Shown here one piece after another: positions 55,736 to 64,000 of a stretch of DNA of 64,000 bases. Each line of letters opens with the position of its first letter. Position 1 is the first letter of the stretch. The DNA is from Phlyctochytrium arcticum (Eukaryota; Chytridiomycota; Chytridiomycetes; Chytridiales; Chytridiaceae). The stretch spans positions 1 to 64,000 of the forward strand of contig JAHLKI010000055.1 in NCBI GenBank assembly GCA_025602905.1. The letters are read 5' to 3'. The notes under the pieces are model-generated. The model had not been told where the DNA came from, searched no databases, and was given only the letters and a program-made list of their open reading frames with translations. A program made the translations under genes and the position numbers.

Positions 55736-56554
55736 AGAAGAGGCGGACACCAATATGGCCAGGCTCAACGATGACCAACTGCGGGCATATGAACTATCCT
55801 CGCCTGAGTTCATTCACAAGAGGGCAAGCTGTTCTTTCTGGATGGCCCTGGAGGTACCGGAAAAACATTCGTTTGGACAACACTTCTGGCGCGTCCACAT
55901 GGTCAAGGCAACATTGTACTCGCAGTTGCATCATCTGGGATTGCCGCTCTACTGCTACCCGGCGGTCAAACCGCGCACTCAAGGTTCGGTATATCAAACA
56001 AGCTCACTGATGGGTCGACCTCAAGAATCAAGAAACAGAGCCCCGAAGCTGAGTTCATGAGGAGAGCAGACCTCATCATTTGGGATGAAGCACTAATGCA
56101 ACATCGGCATGCATTTGAGTGCGTTGATCGTATGCTACAGGACATCATGGACTGCAGCAGGCCATTTGGGGGAAAGACAGTCGCATTGGGTGGTGACTTT
56201 CAACAAATTCTGCCGGTGATCACCAAGGGATGACGAGAAGATATTTTAGCCGCCTCCCTCCCAAGATCTGAACTCTGGCAAAATGCGACATGCACATCAA
56301 CATGAGGGTGTTGAGGGAAAATACTGTAGAGGCTGTCAATTTCGCAAAGTGGGTTCTGGATCTTGGCAACAACACACTTCCAAAGACTGCAGCAAAGGAG
56401 GGGGGTGAGCGCGAATGGGTGGAGACCCCGGACGAACTTTGCTTGCCCGCAGATAAACGAGATCTCAAGGGGCTCATCGATCATGTTTAACCAAGTTACC
56501 AGGATCATGTTGGTGACGCACACTATCTGAAAGAACGAACCATTCTTACCTCTA

Positions 56555-56563
56555 AGAATGATG
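56555..56563. repeat. target-site duplication, left copy
   Basis: AGAATGATG, identical to 59592-59600, immediately outside the MULE-2 terminal inverted repeats. Confidence 0.93.
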
Positions 56564-59500
56564 GGACGTGACTAGGAATCGTACAGTTGGGCTAGGAAAC
56601 GTACAGTCGCACAACCACCTGAAATATTGACTACGCGTGGGGCATTGCTTTTGGCGGCGTCCAGATCAATTGAAAAGCTGCTGAACTCCTCGACTTACCT
56701 AGTGTGATATCTGCACACATATAAGCTCCCCCAAACTTCAAACCACGTAAGTAGAGCCACAACCTACTCCCTTTGGTAATGTGCAGAGCGTAACCTTTAA
56801 TAAACGCTCTTGTTATCACTTGTAGATCGGCATGAGGTCCAGTCATCCTACCACTGGTGAAACACTGCCAGGGATGGCGAGCGCCCCCGCTTCTGGGCAA
56901 TCTGAACAGCATGCTGAAGATACCACTGAGAACAGCGAGGTCGCCGATGCGACAGAAGGGCCGCTTGCGGTAGTGTTTAATAGTCTTGATGAGCTTCTCG
57001 ATCACGCTAGGGCAACCGCCAAAGCCAACGGATTTGCTCTCACCAGAAACAGCAACAACGAAAAGTTCTATCTCCGCTGCACTCGTTGGGGCTCGGTTCG
57101 CAAGAAAGTAGAGGCCAATATGGAGTCTGAGTCGAAAGCACTCAATCGGTCAAGTTTGCAATGTGGATGCAACTTTCAGCAGTACGTCTCACAAGACAAA
57201 CGAGGACTCCGAGGTCCCAAAAATCTGTGGTATCTCCAACGATCGGCCGTTGATCACAACCACATGAATGATGTGCCTATAGTCTTTCCCGTTTACCGGC
57301 AGTTTACGGATGAACAAAAGGACTATTTAAGACGACATGACAGAACAGCTGTGAAAGAGCTGGTTCTGTCGTTTCGTCTAACCTATCCGGGTCACCCTGT
57401 GATTGACAAAGATATTTGCAACTTCCAAACACTCGAGCAAATTGAAGCCGCGAAGGGCAGGGCCGCGATCGAGTGCCTGCTGGATGGATTGAATCAGCCC
57501 GGATCTAAGTACACGGTCAGTGTCCAAACTAGCGAAGACGGTGCTCTAACGCAGTTGTTTTTTGCTCATGAGAAGAGCATCGAAAAGCTGCAGCAATACC
57601 CGGATGTGCCCATTATGGACTGCACATACAAAACAAACAAATGGCAAATGCCACTATTCAATATTCTCGGTGTGGATAGTACTGGAATGTCATTCACTGT
57701 GGGTTATGCTTTTCTTCGAGGTGAAACTGAGGAGGATTACGCCTGGGCGCTGAAGAACATAGCGAGTCTTTTGGCAGGCAGCCGTGGGATGAAGACTGCA
57801 TTCGTGGATTGCAGCCCTGCTTTGATGAACGCTTTGAAGGCGGTCTTCCCAGGTATATTTCTAGCCACTCATGAGTTCGCAGTTGATTATTGATTTTCTT
57901 ATCAGACGTCAATGTTCTACTGTGTATCTTTCATATCGTAGAAAATATTGGGGCTCAGCTACAGCGCAAATATCCTCATAAAACGGACAAAAATAAACAA
58001 CACATTCTCACTTTATGGAACGCGGTTGTCTATGCTGCATCACTGGAAGACTATGCGGCAGCCGTTCGAGTCATACGCCATGAACTCGATGACGCATACC
58101 CATTGATGCGGATGTATCTGGAAGATACATGGCTGGTCCATCATAAGCGGTTTGTAAAATTTTGGACTAGTCAGGTTCTATTACTTGGCATTAGAGCCAC
58201 ATCTCGCGTTGAAGGCTTGCACTGCTGCCTCAAAGATTGGCTTCACAATGGTGTGGGTGACTTCATGATTATATTTGCCGCTATGGATACGTTCATTAAC
58301 AAACAACTCACTGATTTGGACAACGCCAAGAAGAGGGAAGAAAAATGAATCTCAACAAAGATGCGCAAAATCTTGGCTGAGACCCATCAAATTCGTGAAC
58401 ATGTTTTGCGCGTGACGTTCAATGATCATCTTTACGACAGCATTGTGGAGGCTCGCACGGAAGGATCCCTGCAACAATGCAATTCACCAGTATGCTGTAA
58501 CGATGGGATTGCCTTGTACCGATCAGATTCGCTACGAGTACAATCTCACGGTTCCCCTCTCTGCCATTCATCCTGCATGGAGATACATGTTACAAGCTAG
58601 GCTCGTCAGTGTGTTTCATCCATTGTTCAACGCGTCGCGTGTCGTGGACGCGTCTTGATTTCTAAGTTACTGTTCACCACTCTTTTCATTAGATAGTTAG
58701 CGGTAGCCTTTCTGTACATAGTTTTTATAGTCTTCGTCCTCGGACATCCCCCTGTTTTCCTCTGGCTTTACTTTTATCATTGTACTCATATTGAAGACAT
58801 CAGTTTAAAGCTCAACATCACTGAACAACCCCGAACCAAGGAGTCTGAATAATAATACAACCCATGCAATGACAGCATTGACTCATATTTTCTACCTGAC
58901 GCTACGGTAACACAACAAGAGCGTCTGCTTGCAGAGCTGGCCGCTGTGCAAAGGCGCTTCGACGCCTTGCAAACACCGTCCCAGCGGCAACGTGCGTTGC
59001 AGCAACTCAGTCAGGTTGGGGTTGTCACCGGATTTGTCTTGAACCCGGCACGCACACGACGCGCTGATGCCTTGGCGGATCATCACGCAGGATCCAAACG
59101 CCAACGGGTCGACACCTCTACGCGTGCGGATCCTACCCTATCTGCCCATGTCGCTCGACAGCAGCAGGAGCGTGCGGCCACGTCTGCAGCCGCTACTCGG
59201 CAGAAACCAAAGTGTAGCGTGTGTCATTCCGAAGACCACAAAGCGAATCGGTGCGCTGAAGCTCGCAGGAAGAAGGCAGCGCGCATCAACGCTGCCTGTG
59301 GAATGGATGAAGAGCTAGATGAGGACGCCAGTATACTCATAGACATGGCAAATGAATAGCCTAGACTATTGTAGTTTTCTTTCCGGATAGCATGTATGTT
59401 GAGGTATGCTCATGTATAAAGTACCGCCGACCCTTATATAATATGGATATGTACTGTTCATTCAAATTCTCAACCACGTTTTCAATTGATCTGGACGCCG

Positions 59501-59591
59501 CCAAAAGCAATGCCCCACGCGTAGTCAATATTCCAGGTGGATGTGCGACTGTACGTTTCCTAGACCAACTGTACGATTCCTAGTCACATCC
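56564..59591 (+). mobile_element. complete MULE transposon (MULE-2), 3,028 bp
   Basis: Terminal inverted repeats of 113 bp (56564-56676 and 59479-59591) differ at about 4 positions. They start GGACGTGACTAGG and GGATGTGACTAGG. The flanking 9-bp direct repeat AGAATGATG at 56555-56563 and 59592-59600 is the target duplication; 9 bp is typical of MULEs. It carries one degenerate transposase and sits inside the helicase. Confidence 0.95.
56832..59359 (+). pseudogene. MULE transposase of MULE-2, mildly decayed
   Basis: The N-terminal part has a FAR1-like zinc-binding region (FYLRCTRWGSVRKK, later LQCGCNFQ and VDHNHMND). The DDE core has MDCTYKTNKWQMPLFNILG and FVDCSPALMNALKAVFP. A 53-nt intron (57853-57905) joins to DVNVLLCIFHIVENIG. 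The catalytic Glu region is ATSRVEGLHCCLK. TGA at 58346 follows KKREEK, and a frame change near 58460 separates the SWIM-like part (ARKDPCNNAIHQYAVTMGLPC). The C-terminus (58946-59359) has a zinc knuckle, CSVCHSEDHKANRC. It looks inactive unless further introns remove the stop and shift. Confidence 0.8.
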
Positions 59592-59600
59592 AGAATGATG
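59592..59600. repeat. target-site duplication, right copy
   Basis: AGAATGATG, identical to 56555-56563. Confidence 0.93.
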
Positions 59601-60169
59601 ATGTCGATTAGGTCAACGACATGTTGCTTGGGTCTCTTCCAGGAGAGTTACATGAGTATCTGAGTGCCGATTCCGTTGACACCGGTGTTGCAGAGGAAGA
59701 AGGGGCTATCCTACCATAAGCACGTTATCCTGTCGAGTACTTGAACACCTGCAAGAGTAGTGGCTTGGCAAACCACAAATTGCCGTTGAAGGAAGATGTT
59801 CCCATCATTTTTCTGCGAAATTTGAATCCTTCTATTGGATTGTGCAATGGAACCCGTCTTATTGTCAAGCGGTTGGGTCAGAGGGTCATTGAGGCTACTA
59901 TCCTGACGGGGGCGAACATTGGGACTTCGGTATTCCTTCCTCGGATTGCAATGACCACAAACGAGGGTGACTTCCCATTCATCCTCAAGCGTTGACAGTT
60001 TCCGGTCAAGGTTGGATATGCAATGACAATCAACAAAAGTCAAGGTCAGACCATGACCCATGTTGGATTGTACTTGCCGGTTTCCGTCTTCTCACACGGC
60101 CAACTCTATGTGGGGGTTTCACGAACAACTGCATCCCGCGTTCTGAACATTTTGAATCTAGAAGTTCCG

Positions 60170-60605
60170 GAGGGTCGCATGCGCAATATCGTCTACAATG
60201 AGGTGCTTCAGTAGTGGCCGAATGTGTCAGATCAGTGCCAAGTGAGGGCTTGTTCCAGTGCGATGTGAGGGCTTTTTCCAGTGCAAGTGTGAGGGCTTAT
60301 TCATGTGCAATGTGAGGGCTTATTCCAGTGCAAGTGTGAGGGCTTCTTCCAGTGCGATCTGAGGGATTTTTTGAAGACGTGTTTCCCACCTTGGTTTCTC
60401 TTTCTTGGCACAGGAATGCCCGTCTGTAGGAGTTTTTCAAACTTTGAGCAGTAGTGTTGTGCAGCTTACTTACATCTTTGAGATTGTGGCTGCAGAGAAA
60501 CCAGAACCCGTAGGATTTCAGTTGGGTTTGCTTTGGGATTTCCCAGATCAGCCCAGGGGCATTGAGCTGAGATCAAAGTCAGTATGAACTGCGGGAGGGC
60601 AAGAG
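60170..60605. repeat. left arm of a long inverted repeat, with minisatellite
   Basis: About 430 bp whose reverse complement is at 63293-63685 with only scattered differences. It starts inside the last codons of the helicase, includes a 23-24-bp minisatellite of about six units (GTGAGGGCTT..TCCAGTGC, 60238-60370), and ends at CGGGAGGGCAAGAGTT. Confidence 0.9.
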
Positions 60606-60786
60606 TTCTTCTTACCCAAAAAAATCAATGCCACCCCCCAATTTTTAAGGATGAAATATGACACATGTGCCAATGGGCATTCCATATATGGTACCTCTGC
60701 CATTTTTTGGCAGACCTCCGTCCAAACATATATCTTCTGAGAAAGAGGATATCTGTGTTTGGTTTCCATTTGTCTCTGTATTGGGC

Positions 60787-61323
60787 TTAGCCCCATACCT
60801 GGAATATCCTCGTGGACTTAAACACAGCAGTACGTTGCTTGGTTTGATCTTGAAAGCCCGGGTTGTTGGGGCTGGGGCTGAGGTCCGGAAACAGGTCGTC
60901 CTTGTTGGTACTGCCAATGGGGCGCTTTCCGCTTGTTCGGGAGCTGCCGGTTTCTCGCAATTGAATGTCGAGGTCGTCCAGGAAAGTTACTGCCTCGTTG
61001 TCAGCTGTAGTGTCCTTGTTGGTAACTGCGGGATTGTCTCCAGTGCCAGGGTTGGGTACCGAACCGGAAGCAGTCTGCATACTGCCTGAAGGCTGACCAG
61101 CAGTGGTGTCGTGAGATGCATGATTGCTTTTGGTGCTGGAGGTCTTGTCGAAATAGAGGATGCCCAGGCGCTCAGCCCACTGCTGATGTTGATCTTTGGG
61201 GACCAGGCGAGCAATTTTTTTGTAGCCGGCAACACGTTTGGTAAAAGACTGTTTTGTGCATGCAGCAAAGATCTCGGCAGCTTTCTTGGATGCAGCCAAT
61301 TCATCGTTGCGGTTGTTGTCCAT
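60787..61323 (-). CDS. hypothetical protein, 178 aa
   Basis: Starts MDNNRNDELAASKKAAEIFA and has a basic helical part (KRVAGYKKIARLVPKDQHQQ). A Ser/Thr/Gly/Asn-rich tail ends with FLDDLDIQLRETGSS. No known domain recognised. It lies between the arms of the inverted repeat and could be cargo of a transposon or a host gene. The end (QVWG, TAG) may continue through an unseen intron. Confidence 0.4.
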   Translation of the reverse strand: MDNNRNDELAASKKAAEIFAACTKQSFTKRVAGYKKIARLVPKDQHQQWAERLGILYFDKTSSTKSNHASHDTTAGQPSGSMQTASGSVPNPGTGDNPAVTNKDTTADNEAVTFLDDLDIQLRETGSSRTSGKRPIGSTNKDDLFPDLSPSPNNPGFQDQTKQRTAVFKSTRIFQVWG

Positions 61324-61874
61324 ATAGGCAAAGGAAAAACAGAAGTGAATGAGCTATGGTCAAACAATGGATGGATGGATCGTCTGCAATGAAGGGAGAC
61401 GGGAAGGAAGAGCAGTCCAACTTGGCCTTGGCTTGAAGGGGGGAAGAAAAGAGGGGCCATGTCCCTGACAGATCTCATGAGCGCAGCATGCGCAGTGTCT
61501 GATCTTATTTGTCCCGAAGCGGCCAAAGTGGGAAATCTGCGGCGGGCTTGTGGTTTGATGAGCATTGACCGCACGACTGCGCTAAGGCGCATGGTCACAT
61601 GTATATTTTTTGTTCTCTTCTGTATATCATTCCCTTGCACTGTACATTCTACTTTTTACACTTCTTTCTGCCTCTGCACTGAAGTAATAACGACTACCCA
61701 ACTCTCGCACCCTGGGAAGGTGCATTACTGTCCATACCTACTTTCAACCAAATACTCTGCAACGTCATGCGTGCACGCAATGGCGGGGATAGATGCTCAA
61801 AAGGCTGTTACCGCATCATCCAAACATTATGTGAGGAACAGAATATTTACAAGTCATTCAAATATCTGTTGGCT

Positions 61875-62360
61875 TCAATGAGAAACAAGGACAACAAATT
61901 TTATAATCTTCATTGACATTGTGTGGACCATGTGGGAGTCCTCCTCGTGGGTCCGTTTCCGCTTGAGGGGGGGGGGCATCGCGGAATGGTAGCCACAGGT
62001 AAGCATGTTCCAGCTGGTGAATGTCGCTTGCACTGCGACCACAAGGCCAAACTGCAAACAGACTTCGAACAGAGTGGGGCAGACCCTCCCTATGTCCACC
62101 CCATAAATAACCGGGTATGCTGGGGCACGCCCTTGCTCCGCCCAAAACCGATCGGCGGAGTCGTTGAAACGCTGGGCGGGAACCAGGCTGCCGTTGGCCA
62201 TGCTGAATTTCATGAGGAGACACTGGGGGTGAGACATCTTGTTGGTGCGTATCCAGTCATAGTTGCTTGGATTCTTGTAATTGCCCAACGGACACAGGCG
62301 CACGCATTCCGTCATTGCCGCTTTCATTGTGAGCCAGTCCAGATGGGCCTCGTTTTGCAA
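61875..62360 (-). CDS. hypothetical protein, 161 aa or longer
   Basis: The ORF from MQNEAHLDWLTMKAAMTECV continues open upstream to about 62499 (ERGPWAKLVLKLAETLQNE), so it may start earlier or have an upstream exon. It includes CPLGNYKNPSNYDWIRTNK, HPQCLLMKFSMANGSLVPAQ and a C-terminal basic segment, PPPLKRKRTHEEDSH, which looks like a nuclear signal. No known family recognised. Same strand as the ORF at 60787-61323 and within the same inverted repeat. Confidence 0.45.
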   Translation of the reverse strand: MQNEAHLDWLTMKAAMTECVRLCPLGNYKNPSNYDWIRTNKMSHPQCLLMKFSMANGSLVPAQRFNDSADRFWAEQGRAPAYPVIYGVDIGRVCPTLFEVCLQFGLVVAVQATFTSWNMLTCGYHSAMPPPLKRKRTHEEDSHMVHTMSMKIIKFVVLVSH

Positions 62361-62499
62361 TGTTTCAGCCAGTTTCAGGACCAGTTTGGCCCATGGGCCG
62401 CGCTCCCTGTTGCGCCCAACTCTGTCCCGTACGCGACATACGGTTTCGCATTCTGATTCAGTTGATCGAGGAGCCCGGCGCGTTTTTGGTCAGCCGACT

Positions 62500-63290
62500 T
62501 GACCCAATGGGCTTGTTGCAGAAATTCGACACTTCCCATGTAAGTAGGTAAGGAGCTAAAAGAGGTATGGTAATAGTTAGATATTGGTGGTAGCTAGTTC
62601 CATATATATACTTATACTGTGCCTCAGCTTGGCTCTCGCATTTTGAATGGATTGATTGTTGTCAGACATGGGAGTGTGAATGTAGGATGAGTCAGTTTCG
62701 GTGTCAGGAGAGCTCATATAAGTAACATTATAGTTAGATATTGCTGGCTGGAGAACATGTTCCATATCTATATATGTCGTAATATGGATTAGTGGATGCG
62801 ACAAAATCTTGAATAGGTACGGTTGTGTGCAAGTGATGGAGCAAAGGTCGCAGGTGTGGTTGGATTTGGGGGAGAAGAAACAGAATGTAGCCGATATTTA
62901 CGGAGAATTTCTGTTGATGGCGAATGGAAGTTCGGACAGTAGATTCAATGGCAACTGCCTACCCTTTAACGGCAGATTGCCATACACAGGCGAAATGTAA
63001 TAGTCAGTACATTACAATTAAAACATACATTTTTGCAAGGCATCAGAGGGAAAGCGGCTGTAACCACAGAATAAAGAAGTTAAAACTGTGAAAATTGGAC
63101 CAAATACATGGGAATGAAGCGGTAGAGTGTGCAAAGTTCAACGCAATTCAAAAGGAGAGGAAACGTCTGATCTGCCCCTCTTTTGAGCGGAAATTTTAAT
63201 TAAACTGCTCTGTTTCAAAAAATCCTTAGATGCCCCTGTTTTGAGGATCAGAAACCGAGTTATGCGGAAATAAATTCAGCCTATGTGAGC
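62500..63290. other. no gene seen
   Basis: About 790 bp containing two similar short stretches near 62580-62610 and 62730-62780 (AGTTAGATATTG.TGG then TTCCATAT.TATATA). Otherwise nothing recognised. Confidence 0.4.
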
Positions 63291-63292
63291 TT

Positions 63293-63685
63293 GGATAACT
63301 CTTGCCCTCCCGCATTTCATACTGAGTTTGATCTTAGCTCAATGCCCCTGGGCTGACCTGGGAAATCCCGAAGCAAACCTAACTGAATCCTACGGGTTTT
63401 GGTTTCTCTGCAGCCACAATCTCAAAGATGAAAGTAAGCTGCACAACAATTCTGCTCAAAGTTTGAAAAACCCCTACAGACGGGCATTCCCGTGCCAAGA
63501 AACAGAAACCAAGGTGGGAAACCCGCCTTCAAAAAATCCCTCAGATCGTTATGGAAGAAGCCCTCACACTTGCACTCTCACATCGCACTGGAATAAGCCC
63601 TCACTTGGCACTGATCCGACACATTAGGCCACTACTGAAGCACCTCATTGTAGGCGACATAGGGCATGCGACCGTCAAACCCTGC
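63293..63685. repeat. right arm of the long inverted repeat
   Basis: Reverse complement of 60170-60605, including the minisatellite (63540-63620) and the helicase end (complement of ATCGTCTACAATGAGGTGCT). It has fewer minisatellite units than the left arm. Homology stops near 63685, inside helicase coding sequence. Confidence 0.9.
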
Positions 63686-63809
63686 GCTCCCCCACCCGGG
63701 ACATCGTCCAAAACGGTTCAGATTATATGTAAATTTCTGTTCTGATCTGAACATCTGTCCATGTATGATCTTCTCGTCTGATGAAACACACTTCCGAATC
63801 TCGATTGGC

Positions 63810-64000
63810 ACTCGCCCTCGACGTCACCGCAACCTGCGAAGGAGTGCCCTGTCAAGCACTGCCGCATTTCAATTCCCGGAGGTTCAAAGTACCGAACATG
63901 CACCAATTGCCATGATCTCGAAAAAGCAGAGAAGCGCCAATAGCAAGAAGTTCCAGAAAATGTACTGGCTGAGAAAAGCTCAAGGCTAGAGCTGGATCGC
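63810..64000 (+). other. possible coding start at window edge
   Basis: One plus frame gives TCTNCHDLEKAEKR, and another gives CEGVPCQALPHF just upstream, so a short Cys-rich region split by a frame change or intron is possible. It runs off the window and is not identified. Confidence 0.2.

Larger units (their letters stand above)
55755..60214 (+). pseudogene. Helitron/PIF1-type helicase, degenerate and interrupted by MULE-2
   Basis: N-terminal part 55755-56563: LNDDQLRAYE, then in another frame the P-loop FFLDGPGGTGKT, Walker B LIIWDEA and LGGDFQQILPVITKG. C-terminal part 59592-60214: NGTRLIVKRLG, then FPVKVGYAMTINKSQGQT and GQLYVGVSRTT, typical of PIF1/Helitron helicases. Stops: TGA after ITKG, TAA after LIDHV, TAG after NDDVD, TAA near 59718 and TGA before QFPV (where the family has RRQFP). 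No Rep domain is visible upstream. Removing MULE-2 and one target copy restores continuity (ILTSKNDDVD), so the helicase was there first. Confidence 0.85.

Noticed and set aside
53221..55745. A target-site duplication for MULE-1
   Set aside because: Nine-base flanks of the inferred ends (TGGTACATC and AGAAGAGGC) do not match, so none is claimed.
60165..60610. Calling a Helitron 3' end (CTRR with hairpin) at the arm border
   Set aside because: I do not see a clear CTRR terminus or a convincing terminal hairpin at the border, so only the inverted repeat is reported.

Overview
The window is nuclear DNA of a filamentous or early-diverging fungus. This rests on short spliceosomal introns (mostly 53-80 nt, GTATGT/GTAAGT donors), a velvet-domain regulator, a GH114 glycosidase, a Hul5-type HECT ligase with 15 exons, low-complexity Ser/His/Gln/Pro-rich regulators, fungal MULE and Helitron/PIF1 remnants, and an intact tRNA-Glu. 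I cannot place it more exactly than Fungi; a chytrid or other non-Dikarya fungus would fit but is not shown.

Layout. 0-14.5 kb is host gene space: farnesyl diphosphate synthase (+), GH114 (-), a velvet regulator (-), a transposase-like zinc-finger protein (+) and the HECT E3 ligase HUL5/UBE3C (-). For FPPS, velvet, HUL5 and the PHD gene I rebuilt exon structures by hand; each sums to an intact frame. 14.5-22 kb is gene-poor: decayed minus-strand coding fragments, tandem duplications, a 3'-truncated tRNA-Arg, a C25 tract and a pure (CTG)21 tract. 22-26.4 kb holds a CAMK-like protein kinase (-) and a single-pass membrane protein (+), followed by a compact cluster of perfect hairpins.

28-45 kb is the most unusual part. 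It is a mosaic of direct and inverted repeats around a turning point near 37.8 kb. It carries six copies of one small two-exon gene (family 1) and four of a related smaller one (family 2), all transcribed away from the turning point, with family 1 always upstream of family 2. Copies share intron position and phase, a conserved ending (YM..FP.W then a stop encoded by different stop codons) and a splice-donor-like site a few bases after the stop. Family 1 exon 2 contains GC-rich hairpins, one with a compensatory change and one whose loop is inverted in one copy. Three family-1 copies and two family-2 copies are intact; the others are frameshifted. I do not recognise these proteins.

45.4-50 kb returns to host genes: a 1196-residue PHD-finger protein (-) and tRNA-Glu(CTC) (-). 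50-53.2 kb is purine-rich with no supported gene. 53.2-64 kb is a transposon nest: a MULE with a SWIM-finger transposase, a degenerate Helitron/PIF1-type helicase, and a second MULE (113-bp inverted repeats, 9-bp target duplication AGAATGATG) inserted inside the helicase. The helicase 3' end and its minisatellite recur in inverted orientation at 63.3-63.7 kb, bracketing about 2.7 kb with two unrecognised minus-strand ORFs.
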